Shown here in pieces: positions 1 to 8,874 of a stretch of DNA of 64,000 nucleotides; within the stretch, counting starts at the first letter, position 1, and each line of letters begins with the position of its first letter. The translations under genes and the position numbers were made by a program. The DNA is from an uncultured Methanobrevibacter sp. (GTDB lineage: Archaea > Methanobacteriota > Methanobacteria > Methanobacteriales > Methanobacteriaceae): NCBI GenBank assembly GCA_900314635.1, contig OMVY01000004.1, forward strand, positions 66,878 to 130,877, read 5' to 3'. The notes beneath the pieces are model-generated. The model did not search any database. It was not told where the DNA came from and was given only the letters and a program-made list of their open reading frames with translations.

Positions 1-66
1 CCCGACTCTGAAGCTAAACAACAGCTTATTGATATAGCTGATTTTGTACTTGAGAGAAAGTCTTAA
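1..66 (+). CDS. idsA: C-terminal end of a probable short-chain isoprenyl diphosphate synthase
   Basis: Only the last 21 codons are in the window, ending at TAA (64-66). The visible tail ends in IADFVLERKS, which is like the C-terminal helix of trans-polyprenyl synthases (the usual ending is a LADFVVER-type helix). In Methanothermobacter idsA is followed by gltX and the diaminopimelate aminotransferase gene; both occur downstream here (8875 and 12963), which supports the call. IdsA makes geranylgeranyl/farnesyl diphosphate for archaeal ether lipids. The catalytic DDxxD motifs lie outside the window, so the assignment rests on the tail and on synteny. Confidence 0.5.
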   Translation, partial: PDSEAKQQLIDIADFVLERKS

Positions 67-92
67 ATTAGTCTGATTTTTGAAAATTTAAT

Positions 93-125
93 GAATCTTA
101 TTTTAAGATTCTAACTTTTTTTTTA
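93..125 (+). terminator. Hairpin plus T-tract after idsA
   Basis: Perfect 8-bp inverted repeat (GAATCTTA at 93-100, TAAGATTC at 104-111) with a 3-nt loop, followed within four bases by a run of ten T (115-124). It lies 27 bp after the stop of the plus-strand gene. Archaeal termination depends mainly on the U-tract, which is present. Confidence 0.7.
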
Positions 126-262
126 ATTTTTTATTTTTCATTTTAGCTATTTTTTATGATATTTTTTTAATGGCTTGTTTTTTAGATTTCTATTTTTTCA
201 TGTCTTTTTAAGATAAGACAAAATCATGAATTTTTTCATAGATTTAAAAAAACTAAAAAAAA

Positions 263-413
263 GTAAAAACACTATAAAACGTTATAAAAAAGTAAAAAAG
301 TAAAAACACTATAAAACGTTATAAAAAAGTAAAAAAAGTAAAAACACTATAAAACGTTATAAAAAAGTAAAAAAAGTAAAAACACTATAAAACGTTATAA
401 AAAAGTAAAAAAA
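263..413. repeat. Four-copy 37-38 bp tandem repeat in a convergent intergenic region
   Basis: Four nearly identical units begin at 263, 300, 338 and 376. Each contains the core ACTATAAAACGTTATAAAAA followed by AGTAAAAA. Read on the minus strand, every unit ends in T-rich runs, so a transcript leaving the minus-strand gene at 439 would cross four successive U-tracts. The region lies between two converging genes and codes for nothing visible. Confidence 0.9.
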
Positions 414-417
414 GTAA

Positions 418-435
418 AAAGGTTAAAAAACCTTT
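418..435 (-). terminator. Hairpin directly after the 130-aa membrane-anchored protein gene
   Basis: AAAGGTT (418-424) and AACCTTT (429-435) form a 7-bp stem with a 4-base loop immediately after the minus-strand stop at 439. On the minus strand it is followed by T-rich sequence and then by the 37-38 bp repeat array. Confidence 0.6.
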
Positions 436-438
436 AAA

Positions 439-831
439 TTATTCAAGATTGCCGTCTGGATTTCCCAATCTGGCCTGGTCACCTTCGAAAGAAGATCCAA
501 TCAGTTCTCCGGTTACACTGTCATACTGACGGAAGTTGCCGTCGGAGTAGGTCACTTCCCTAATGTATCCTTCACCGGCCTGTCCGTTGAAATAAACTTC
601 TTCCTTGACTATGCTGAGACCAGCTGTCACATCATCTCCGTCATTATTGTTTTCTTCGACAGTTGCATTTTTTGTGACTTCCTGAGGGGAATCCTCCGTG
701 GTGTTGTTTGTAATATTTGTCACATTGTCATCGCTGTTGTCATTTGAATTGGAGTTAAGTACGAATATTCCTCCAACTGCAAGAATTATGACGATAACAA
801 GCACAATTATTACGATATCCTTGGTATCCAT
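439..831 (-). CDS. Small membrane-anchored protein of unknown function
   Basis: 130 residues. A hydrophobic segment at about residues 5-26 (isoleucine/valine rich, no signal peptidase site) should anchor the protein with the rest outside the cell. Residues 27-65 are a low-complexity Asn/Asp/Thr-rich linker with several N-x-T sequons. The C-terminal half (about 70-130) is a small polar domain with pairs such as YIREVTYSDGN and YDSVTGEL, which suggest short beta strands. I do not recognise the family. It is a single gene: the minus-strand gene upstream ends 176 bp away, and an array of U-tract repeats follows its 3' end. Confidence 0.7.
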   Translation of the reverse strand: MDTKDIVIIVLVIVIILAVGGIFVLNSNSNDNSDDNVTNITNNTTEDSPQEVTKNATVEENNNDGDDVTAGLSIVKEEVYFNGQAGEGYIREVTYSDGNFRQYDSVTGELIGSSFEGDQARLGNPDGNLE

Positions 832-1007
832 GGTTAATTATTTAACAATTCAATATTTAAATATTATCGAAAAATAATAAAAAACTATTTAAAATATTCT
901 TAAAAAAAGGAAAACTTTAAAATGTTCTTAAAAAAAGAAAAAAGAAAACTCTTTAAAATATTCTTATCGAGAAAGAATAATAAAAAAAGAAAAAATTTAA
1001 AATATTT

Positions 1008-1997
1008 TTAATAGACCATATCACCATGATGCATTTCTTTGAAATCAAGGTTCTTAAAGTAAGGCATGTGGATTATATTGTCTTCATAAATCAGTGCGCA
1101 GCCTGTTCCATGCTTGTTGGAAAACCTTACATTGTCTCCAAGTCCTTCTCCTTTGGACCTCTCAAACTTGGATTTTGAAATGCCTTCGGCGACTTTTCTC
1201 ACTTCGTTTTCTATTTTTTCCAAGTCGTTTGGCAGGTTTTCAATGCCTTTTTTCTCATCAGCTATCTCATCAATGACATAACTTCTCAAAATCTTTTCAT
1301 GGTACTGTCTGTAGATGCTTGGAGTGTAGAAGAACTCTATTCCTTTGATTTCATTATTCACAACAGCTATTAATCCGCACTGATTGTCCTGAAGCTTGAA
1401 ATGCTTCAAGTAGTCATCCTGCTGTGATTTCAAATTTTCATAGCTGTCATTCAAGGCGCTGGTTTTGGATTTGAATGATATGTCGCATTCCAAATCGCTT
1501 ATAGAAGACCAGACATCGCTTTGGAAGTCCCTTTGCTCGAATATTGCCTGATGTTTAGCTGTTCGGGTTCTGGAATTTGCAATGTAGTCTGAAGATTCGA
1601 AAGCGTTCTTGACTGTCATGTTTTTTAATCCCCAGTAGTCTTCATCATGATAATGCCATCTTCCCTGCTCTGTGCAGCTTACTGATACTTCTATTGTTGT
1701 CTTTGGCGGAACAAGGGTTGTTGTGTTGATTATGCGGTTCTGCATGGCTCCTGTAATCTCGTCACCGTCAACCAGAATCAATGGTGTCACTGCCTTGTTG
1801 GTGACCTTCACCTTGTTTACAGTGCTTGGATTGCATTCCTCCACAATCACTATTCCCATATCAAGACCCTTTTTCAAGGTCAGGATGTCCTGACTGACTG
1901 TTGAAACGGTTTTAATCGGGACGATTGTAATGTTTCCATAAGTCTGGCTTGTCATTGATTCAATGTCGAATTGAACATCATCCAATGTGATTTCCAT
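1008..1997 (-). CDS. ARPP-1 / DUF6569 family protein
   Basis: 329 residues from the ATG at 1997, chosen because GAGGTGAT lies just upstream; a TTG five codons earlier would put that ribosome site inside the gene. The N-terminal part matches the DUF6569 (ARPP-1) family: a DGDE motif at about 77-80 (LVDGDEITGAMQNR), then PP and CTEQGRW at about 108-114. The family is widespread in bacteria and archaea, often as the only domain, and its biochemistry is not established. The C-terminal half is helical and charged and ends with a short beta-rich part. No partner gene is evident; a HIRAN gene lies upstream on the same strand, 76 bp away. Confidence 0.75.
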   Translation of the reverse strand: MEITLDDVQFDIESMTSQTYGNITIVPIKTVSTVSQDILTLKKGLDMGIVIVEECNPSTVNKVKVTNKAVTPLILVDGDEITGAMQNRIINTTTLVPPKTTIEVSVSCTEQGRWHYHDEDYWGLKNMTVKNAFESSDYIANSRTRTAKHQAIFEQRDFQSDVWSSISDLECDISFKSKTSALNDSYENLKSQQDDYLKHFKLQDNQCGLIAVVNNEIKGIEFFYTPSIYRQYHEKILRSYVIDEIADEKKGIENLPNDLEKIENEVRKVAEGISKSKFERSKGEGLGDNVRFSNKHGTGCALIYEDNIIHMPYFKNLDFKEMHHGDMVY

Positions 1998-2073
1998 ATT
2001 ATCACCTCTCAATAAATTCTTTTTAAATCATTTAATTCATTTGATTTAAATGTTTTTTTAAAATCATGAAAAT

Positions 2074-2448
2074 TTAGTCTAGAATGAAGTTTATGTCATT
2101 TTCAGGATCTTTTTTCAGCTCTTCAATCTCATCATCAGTGAGTATCTTGGCTATGATTGAGTCATTGGATATGAACTTGACCTCGGCGAAATCGGTATCA
2201 AGAATCTTATCATAGAGTCTTCCTCCGCTCATGGTGCCTTTTACAACTGTTCGAGTGCTGTTTGCAACATATGCTACTTGTCCGGCATATCTCATATGAA
2301 CTCCTATCGCTTCAAGATCGTATTGGTTGTTTGGATCTTTTACAAGCTTCAGCAGTGAATTTATTTTAAAAGGTTTGGTTCCATGGAATTGATTGAATCC
2401 AACTAGAGTGATGTAGATGTCGTTATTGTTTTTATTTACTGTATCCAT
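2074..2448 (-). CDS. HIRAN-domain protein
   Basis: 124 residues from the ATG at 2448, which has the ribosome site GGGGGAGAT upstream; the open frame extends 33 codons further but lacks initiation signals. The central part has HIRAN features: LVGFNQFHG at about 15-23, LVKDPNNQYDLEAIGV (the conserved Asn-x-x-Asp-x-x-Ala region) and GQVAYVANSTR. HIRAN domains bind DNA ends or damaged DNA in Rad5/HLTF-type proteins and also occur alone in prokaryotes, where their role is unknown. The C-terminus is acidic (DDEIEELKKDPEND). It is followed on the same strand by the DUF6569 gene and may be cotranscribed with it. Confidence 0.75.
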   Translation of the reverse strand: MDTVNKNNNDIYITLVGFNQFHGTKPFKINSLLKLVKDPNNQYDLEAIGVHMRYAGQVAYVANSTRTVVKGTMSGGRLYDKILDTDFAEVKFISNDSIIAKILTDDEIEELKKDPENDINFILD

Positions 2449-2791
2449 ATTATCTCCCCCATAATATTTTTTTATTATTTTTAAAATTGTGTACTTAAAT
2501 ATATGCTTTTTAATATTTAATACTTGTTTTTTAAGGAGGTTTTCCAATTTAAGATTTTTCTTTTTTGAAATGCATTTAATTTTTCCATTATCTTTATTTA
2601 TTTCCTTTTTTTTTAAGAAATGTCTAATATATTTTCTAAAAAAAGATTCTCTTTAATCATTTCCAGTTAATAATTTTATTAACAAGTATTATTAAATAGT
2701 ATTAATAAAATTAAATATAAGAAAATAAGACTTTTTTAATAGTTTAAAATTACTTTGATAAAAATATTATATTTGGGATGGGTTGTGTTTT

Positions 2792-3952
2792 ATGTTTTAT
2801 AGAAAACTTGGAAGAACAGATTTGGAAGTGTCCAGCCTAGGTTTCGGATGCATGCGTCTGCCCCATGGGGAAAAGTTCTCAGATATAGACACTGTAGAGA
2901 CTTACAAGATGTTTGACTATGCAATCGACCATGGCGTTAATTATTTTGATCTTGCTTATTCATTTCACAGCGAAGACAAGAAGAAGGGAGGAAATGCAGA
3001 GCCTGTTTTGGGAAATTATCTTGATGAGAGAGGCATAAGGGATGATGTGATAATCCAGACCAAGCTGCCTAGCTGGCTTGTAAACAGCAGGCAGTCAATG
3101 GAAGACATATTTGAAGAGCAGTTGAAAAGGCTTAAGACAGATTATGTCGATGTCTACATGCTTCACTCCTTGAAGCTTGACTTCTGGAACCAATTGAATG
3201 AATACGATGTACTTGAGTTTCTGGATTCCATTCTGGAGGATGGAAGAGCAAAATACCTTGGATTTTCCTTCCACGATGATTTAGAGGTTTTCTTCTCAAT
3301 CATGGACTCCTATGACAAGTGGGATGTGATTCTAACCCAGATGAATTATCTGGATGAAAACTACAAGAGCGGTCTTGCAGGACTTGACTTTGTAGCAAGC
3401 GCCGGCCTTGCAAATGTCATCATGGAGCCTCTTAGAGGCGGAAGTCTTATTCAAAACATTCCAGATGAGGTGCATGCCCTATGGGATGGTGCGGATAAAA
3501 AGAGGAATCCTGTTGAGTGGGCTTATGAATATCTCTGGGACAAGCCTATGGTGCATTCAGTATTCAGTGGAATGAGCAATCTGGAGCAGGTGAAGGAGAA
3601 TGTGGCCATTGCAGAGAGAACAGATGTGAATTCAATGAGCCAGCATGACAGGGACATTCTTCAGAAAGTCTGTGAGGTATACAAGCAAAGAGAGGAGATT
3701 CCATGTACAGGATGCAGATACTGCATGCCATGCCACAATGAAGTCAATATTCCTCATTGCTTCAAGCAGTATAATATTGCAAAAAGCCTGAATTATGTTG
3801 ACAAGGTTTCAGCTCCTTACTTCTGGCTGGTGAGGGAAGAAGAGCGTGCTGATAACTGTACAATGTGTGATGAGTGTACAATCCGCTGTCCGCAGGGAAT
3901 AGATATTCCATCCGAGATGGAAAAGGTGGCTAATTTCTTTGATGAGAATTAA
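2792..3952 (+). CDS. Aldo/keto reductase with C-terminal 4Fe-4S domain
   Basis: 386 residues from ATG 2792 (MFYRKLGRTDLEVS is the usual start of this class); a TTG three codons earlier is possible. Residues 1-280 form an AKR TIM barrel: GFGCMRLP, the catalytic region FDLAYSFHSE with Asp/Tyr, VDVYMLHSL, and MEPLRGG. The C-terminal ~100 residues hold two cysteine clusters, CTGCRYCMPC and CTMCDECTIRCP, which should bind Fe-S clusters. Such AKR-ferredoxin fusions are common in anaerobes; the substrate is unknown and the Fe-S part suggests electron exchange with ferredoxin. A second member lies at 48009. The gene is monocistronic, with a hairpin across its stop codon. Confidence 0.9.
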   Translation: MFYRKLGRTDLEVSSLGFGCMRLPHGEKFSDIDTVETYKMFDYAIDHGVNYFDLAYSFHSEDKKKGGNAEPVLGNYLDERGIRDDVIIQTKLPSWLVNSRQSMEDIFEEQLKRLKTDYVDVYMLHSLKLDFWNQLNEYDVLEFLDSILEDGRAKYLGFSFHDDLEVFFSIMDSYDKWDVILTQMNYLDENYKSGLAGLDFVASAGLANVIMEPLRGGSLIQNIPDEVHALWDGADKKRNPVEWAYEYLWDKPMVHSVFSGMSNLEQVKENVAIAERTDVNSMSQHDRDILQKVCEVYKQREEIPCTGCRYCMPCHNEVNIPHCFKQYNIAKSLNYVDKVSAPYFWLVREEERADNCTMCDECTIRCPQGIDIPSEMEKVANFFDEN

Positions 3953-3975
3953 TATTCTCATTTTCTTATTTTTTA
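3942..3975 (+). terminator. Hairpin overlapping the aldo/keto reductase stop codon
   Basis: ATGAGAAT (3942-3949) pairs with ATTCTCAT (3954-3961); the loop TAAT contains the stop codon TAA. T-rich sequence follows (TTTCTTATTTTTT). Confidence 0.6.
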
Positions 3976-4092
3976 AAAATTAAATATTTTTTTGTAATTA
4001 TTTAGAATTTTTTAGTTATTTTTCTATATTTATTAAAAATTTTCTAGTTATTTTTTTATTTTTTAATCATTAAAAATTTCTACTTATTTTTT

Positions 4093-4914
4093 TTATTGTT
4101 TTTTCCACCAGATTAAAACCCAGTCTGTTTTATCCTTTGGGTTGACCCAGTTTCCCCTTTCATTTTTTACAAATGTTTCCTTGAAGTATTGGATAAGTTT
4201 TTCCTTGTTTTCTTCATCAATGTCTCCAAGCTTCCAGACAGCTCTTTGAACCGCTTCATCCAGGCTGTGGTATTCCTTTAATTTCTCACATTCCAATTGG
4301 ACTATGTTCGGCTCGATTCCAAGGGATTTTAAAATGAGTGCTGCAATGATATAGTCAGGACCGGGAGTGTATTCCTTTCCAGCAATCTGTGCTTTTTCCT
4401 TTCTATACTCATATGTTGAGGATCCGAATAGAGTGATGTAGACATATTTGTTTGCAAGCTTGTTGAGAAGCTCCAGCCTTTCCTTGATATTGTAGATTCC
4501 ATTGAAAGACCTTGATGCAAGAATGATGTCGTGCTTTTTTGTATTTTCCAAACTGATGTCCTCGATATCCATCTGAACGGTTTCAACATTTGTAATTCCC
4601 TGTTCCATACACTTTTTATCAAGCTCTTCAAGCATTTTCTCCGCTCTGTCGAGGGCGGTGACAGATTTTGCTTTTTCAGCAAGCTTCAGGCTGATTGTGC
4701 CTTCAGCTGCTCCAAGGTCAAGAACAGTATCGTTCGGGGATATTCTCATGCTACTTATTAAAACATCTGGATAATCATCGTTTTCCAGCCATTTTCCAAA
4801 GTCTTTGGATACTGTGTTCCAGTCTTTTCCTTTTTTGCGGTCTTTTTGATAATTCTTTTGCCAGATATATTCCCAATCCAGCTTTGAAATATCTATTTGG
4901 TCTTCAATTCTCAT
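4093..4914 (-). CDS. Class I SAM-dependent methyltransferase, copy 2 of a tandem pair
   Basis: 273 residues from ATG 4914. A GTG at 4953 would overlap the end of the upstream gene; the ATG gives a product that aligns with its neighbour from the start (both have LDWE near residue 11 and a DWN motif near 30). Motif I is VLDLGAAEGTISLKLA and the acidic end of the next strand is VTALDRAEKML, typical of class I methyltransferases. The C-terminus is WVLIWWKKQ, identical to the neighbour. The substrate is unknown. The pair (gap 23 bp) clearly arose by duplication and has since diverged, so the two enzymes may act on different substrates. Confidence 0.8.
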   Translation of the reverse strand: MRIEDQIDISKLDWEYIWQKNYQKDRKKGKDWNTVSKDFGKWLENDDYPDVLISSMRISPNDTVLDLGAAEGTISLKLAEKAKSVTALDRAEKMLEELDKKCMEQGITNVETVQMDIEDISLENTKKHDIILASRSFNGIYNIKERLELLNKLANKYVYITLFGSSTYEYRKEKAQIAGKEYTPGPDYIIAALILKSLGIEPNIVQLECEKLKEYHSLDEAVQRAVWKLGDIDEENKEKLIQYFKETFVKNERGNWVNPKDKTDWVLIWWKKQ

Positions 4915-4937
4915 TTTTTCACTAATTAAAATATTTT

Positions 4938-5762
<825 letters not shown>

Positions 5763-5880
5763 AATATCCCAATCAAGATTTTTTAAAATTGAATATGTTT
5801 TTTCTCACTGTTTTTTTAAATATGTTCCAATTTTAAAATTAAATATTCTTTGATAGTCTAATAAATCAATTTTTTTTTAT

Positions 5881-6387
5881 TTAAATTAAATGATCGTTTT
5901 TTCCTTTCTGCTGTTTTTGCAGATTGTAAATGTCGATTATTCCAATGGTTCTTTGGAAATCATGGCATATGTTTCCAATGATTGCATCCAGTTCCGCCAT
6001 TGTGTCATTGAATTTTTTGGTTTTAACAGGAATTCCAGTCATGCTGTCCATGCTCTGGCCCAGTTCCTCGATGTATTTTGGAAATGTCTGTTTTGCATGC
6101 TGGAAAAAGACCTGGTATTCCTCTTCTTTTTCCATGGTTTCATTTACGACATTGTATTCGATTTTTTCATAGAAGTCATGATAGTATTCATAGCACTCTC
6201 TGAAATTGTCAAGGAGGGCTTCAATTCTAAGAGACATCTTGTCAATGCAATTCTCTTTTGTCTCTTGTGTTGCTTCGCTTCCAATCAGTGGCATGTTTGC
6301 CTTGAATAATAATCCGACTTGGCCTAGATTTTCGTTGAGGCCGTTGATTGCTTTTTCAAAAGAATCTACATCTAATTCTCCACTCAT
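5881..6387 (-). CDS. Helical protein of unknown function
   Basis: 168 residues starting at an ATG with GGAGAT upstream. The protein is predicted to be nearly all alpha-helical, with many Glu/Asp/Lys and aromatic residues (ECYEYYHDFYEKIEY), no membrane segment and no cysteine cluster; it has three scattered Cys. I do not recognise a domain. Its upstream DNA carries a tandem duplication of about 41 bp that contains a TATA-like sequence, so it may have two promoters. Confidence 0.65.
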   Translation of the reverse strand: MSGELDVDSFEKAINGLNENLGQVGLLFKANMPLIGSEATQETKENCIDKMSLRIEALLDNFRECYEYYHDFYEKIEYNVVNETMEKEEEYQVFFQHAKQTFPKYIEELGQSMDSMTGIPVKTKKFNDTMAELDAIIGNICHDFQRTIGIIDIYNLQKQQKGKNDHLI

Positions 6388-6467
6388 GTTATCTCCAACA
6401 TAATAATTTTTAAAAATAGATATGAACTATTGATTATATCTGTTTAATTGTATTTAGTTTATAATTT

Positions 6468-6549
6468 ACTAAATATATAAGTTGTTAAAAAAGTAGGGAT
6501 TTGTAATATACTAAATATATAAGTTGTTTAAAAAAGTAGGAATTTATAA
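6468..6549 (-). repeat. Two-copy 41-42 bp direct repeat between two minus-strand genes
   Basis: TACTAAATATATAAGTTGTT followed by AAAAAAGTAGG occurs at 6468 and again at 6509. Each copy holds an AT-rich TATA-like core. The repeats lie 80-160 bp upstream of the 168-aa protein gene (start 6387) and just after the flavoprotein gene (stop 6613). Confidence 0.8.
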
Positions 6550-6612
6550 TTAAATAATGTGGTTTTGGATGAAAACAAGTAAAAATTAAAAAAAAAATAA
6601 AAAAGAAGGGGA

Positions 6613-7017
6613 TTAGAAAGTATAGGTCTCTTCAATAGCCATCATGTTTCTGAATTCGGCAGTAGCCTCTTCCAGGTGGAAGATTCCCATTTTCCATCCG
6701 TTTTCATCATATATCTTTTTAAGGTCCGGCATTTTCTCGAATGCCTTGTCTGCAAGTGATTCATCCTCATCAACGACCACTTTTCCATAGTATCTGATGA
6801 ATTTAGGGCTTTGGGTTGCTACGATTTCAACATATGGATTGGCTGTAATCTGTGCGTACACTTCCTTGAATGTTCCAACTCCGAAGTAGATTTTGTCTCC
6901 TTCCAGCATGTGGAATCCGAGAGGTCTGCATTTTGGCTTGTTTTCCTCAGTCACGCTTGCAAGGTAGAATACTTCGGCATCTGTTAAAAACTTGTCTACT
7001 TTTTCAATATCTGACAT
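6613..7017 (-). CDS. Pyridoxamine 5'-phosphate oxidase-family flavin-binding protein
   Basis: 134 residues, start supported by AAAGGAGAT. The fold signature of the PNPOx split barrel is visible: FYLASVTEENKPKCRPLGF at about 17-35, then KIYFGVGTFKEVYAQI and PYVEIVATQ, a pattern that binds FMN or F420 at a dimer interface. The length is that of the small stand-alone members that methanogens carry in several copies, usually of unknown substrate. True pyridoxamine phosphate oxidase is longer, so that activity is unlikely. Confidence 0.85.
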   Translation of the reverse strand: MSDIEKVDKFLTDAEVFYLASVTEENKPKCRPLGFHMLEGDKIYFGVGTFKEVYAQITANPYVEIVATQSPKFIRYYGKVVVDEDESLADKAFEKMPDLKKIYDENGWKMGIFHLEEATAEFRNMMAIEETYTF

Positions 7018-7168
7018 TTTTTATCTCCTTTTTAAATATTATAAAGATGTTTAATTCTATGATTTTCATGATTTATAAACTATTAGATTAAAAGATTTTC
7101 TTAAATTTTTTTGACTTTTTTTTTTTATTAAATTATGATTAAAATGTATTTTTTTCATATTTGAACTT

Positions 7169-7594
7169 TTATTTTGTTATTAAGATTATTCCAATTATGC
7201 ACACAATAATTCCAATCAGCTGCTGGCTTGTCACATGCTCCTTGTACATTATCACGCCTACCATGACCAATGCAATTGCAAGACATATGTTCGCTATCAA
7301 TGATGCTGAGCTGACATTCGCTCCTGCACGATATAAAAAGATATATCCCAGTTCCAGGCCTACAATACAGATTCCCAGGGCAATGCTTGTCCAGTTCAGC
7401 TTGGACAATTCCAATGTGGTGTTTGCAATATCCGTATTGTAAAAGAAGAAAACCGCGGTAATCGCGGCAGCTGTGATATATGTGACCAATAGTGATCCAA
7501 ATGCGTTTGCATTTGCAGGTGTTGATTTGGTGCAGATATTATACATTGTATTTGATGTTACAATTAAAAGTAAAGGCCAGATTATCTTCCACAT
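7169..7594 (-). CDS. EamA-type half-size drug/metabolite transporter
   Basis: 141 residues with four hydrophobic segments (about 3-22, 33-52, 67-90, 95-115) and a final one at 120-139, as in single-EamA-domain proteins that work as dimers. The motif LGLELGYIFLYRAGAN-like region (GLELGYIFLYR) and the closing IGIIVCIIGIILI are typical. It should sit in the cytoplasmic membrane; the substrate is unknown. There is no ribosome site in front of the ATG, but a TATA-like TTTATATGAT lies about 20-30 bp upstream on this strand, so the mRNA may be leaderless. Confidence 0.8.
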   Translation of the reverse strand: MWKIIWPLLLIVTSNTMYNICTKSTPANANAFGSLLVTYITAAAITAVFFFYNTDIANTTLELSKLNWTSIALGICIVGLELGYIFLYRAGANVSSASLIANICLAIALVMVGVIMYKEHVTSQQLIGIIVCIIGIILITK

Positions 7595-7771
7595 AATTTA
7601 TAATTGGATTTTATCATATAAAATCAATTGGGAAATGGGGGTTTATTTAAATACTTTTTTTAATCACTTTTTTGTGTTTTTGCACAATTTCACATTATGG
7701 ATATCTTTATAATTTATGAAAGTTATATTATCTATTGTAAAAGTGTTAAAAAAATCTTTTTGGTGATTAGA

Positions 7772-8077
7772 ATGAATGACCGTATTGAAATTGCCCGTGA
7801 GTTTGCAAAGGCAATCAATGATGAGCATATAATTAGAATTATCCTATTTGGTTCTGTAGCCAGAGAAGAGGACACAGAAGATTCAGATATAGATATTCTA
7901 GTTGTGTCCAATTATGCCAAGTTGATAGAGCCTAAAATAAGGGAAGAGGTTTTCAAGGTTGTTCTTGATAAGAAAGAGTTCATATCTGCCCATGTGTTCT
8001 CTGAAGAGAAATTAAATAAGATCAGTGGCTTTTCACTGATGAAAAACATTGAAGAGGAGGGGATTGTCCTTGGATGA
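7772..8077 (+). CDS. MNT-type nucleotidyltransferase (antitoxin-like)
   Basis: 101 residues from ATG 7772 with GGTGAT upstream; the frame is open 25 codons further back without signals. FGSVAREEDTEDSDIDILV at about 27-45 is the minimal nucleotidyltransferase motif (GS-x-A-x-E ... S-D-x-D). These short proteins pair with HEPN proteins; in characterised MntA-HepT systems the nucleotidyltransferase adenylylates and silences the HEPN toxin. The HEPN partner starts 8 bp before this gene stops. Whether this pair is a toxin-antitoxin system is inference. Confidence 0.88.
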   Translation: MNDRIEIAREFAKAINDEHIIRIILFGSVAREEDTEDSDIDILVVSNYAKLIEPKIREEVFKVVLDKKEFISAHVFSEEKLNKISGFSLMKNIEEEGIVLG

Positions 8078-8438
8078 AATAGAATCCTGCATTGAAATAG
8101 CTATGGATGACCTTGAATCCAGCAGACTTCTCTTGGAAGCGGGAAAATATAGAAATTCCATAACCCTATCATATTATGCAATGTTTTCCATTGCAAGAGC
8201 GCTGCTTTTAAAGAAAGGAGTTATTCCAAAGACACATGATGGAGTCATCAATCAGATTGGAGAAATCTATGTTCTGGAGGAGGGCTTTGATAAGGATTTG
8301 GCTTCCAGATTCTCCAGGGCAAGAACCATAAGGGAAGATGCAAGCTACGCCAATTATGATGATTTTGATTTAGCCACAGCAAAAGAGAACATCTGGCTTG
8401 CCGAAGAGTTTATTAGCGAAGCTAAAAAGTTTTTATAA
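8070..8438 (+). CDS. HEPN-domain protein (partner of the MNT protein)
   Basis: 122 residues if the start is TTG 8070, which has GAGGAGGGG at ideal spacing; other TTGs at 8064 and 8049 are too close to or upstream of that site. The helical pattern LEAGKYRNSITLSYYAMFSIARALL is the core of HEPN (PF05168). Near residue 95 the sequence is FSRARTIREDASYANYDD: it lacks the R-x4-6-H RNase motif of HepT toxins, so it may be a non-catalytic binding partner or belong to the branch with R-x-x-x-DY instead. Translation is coupled to the upstream gene by overlap. Confidence 0.85.
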   Translation: MDEIESCIEIAMDDLESSRLLLEAGKYRNSITLSYYAMFSIARALLLKKGVIPKTHDGVINQIGEIYVLEEGFDKDLASRFSRARTIREDASYANYDDFDLATAKENIWLAEEFISEAKKFL

Positions 8439-8520
8439 TTCCTTCAAATCCATTTTTTCAAAGTATTGGCATAAAATAAGTTTAACTCGTTTTATTTATT
8501 TTTTTTAATCATATTTGTGC

Positions 8521-8605
8521 TTTTTCACTTTATTCGCTTTATGAAGATTTTTATGATTTATGATTTTTCACTTTATTCGCTTATGAAGATTTTTATTATT
8601 TATGA
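8521..8605. repeat. Two-copy 43-bp direct repeat after the MNT/HEPN pair
   Basis: TTTTTCACTTTATTCGCTT followed by ATGAAGATTTTTAT occurs at 8521 and at 8564, with one indel. It lies directly in front of the gene remnant at 8604. Confidence 0.8.
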
Positions 8606-8703
8606 AACAAGGGATTTCAATTTCCTGACCCATGTATTAGAGGATGGTGTGGTAATTGGATGAAATTGCTCATGAAAGACCATATCAAATTAACTTTTTT
8701 TTA
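8604..8703 (+). pseudogene. Remnant of a second MNT/HEPN gene junction
   Basis: Frame 8604-8663 reads ETRDFNFLTHVLEDGVVIG-stop, which resembles the MNT C-terminus 500 bp upstream (GFSLMKNIEEEGIVLG-stop). The overlapping TTG at 8656 then opens LDEIAHERP, which resembles the first residues of the HEPN gene (LDEIESCIE) with the same stop/start arrangement. The bodies of both genes are missing. I read this as the scar of a deleted MNT/HEPN pair. Confidence 0.5.
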
Positions 8704-8874
8704 AAAAAAAGAAGATTAAAACTTGTAGGATAATGCTGATTGAGGCAATGCTTATATTTATATAATCTTAAATTCAAATTAATAATATAATATTTTATTA
8801 AGATATCAAATCTTAAATCTTATTTTTCGCTATTTTAATAGCTTATTATTTAATGACAATTTTTAGTGATTATA

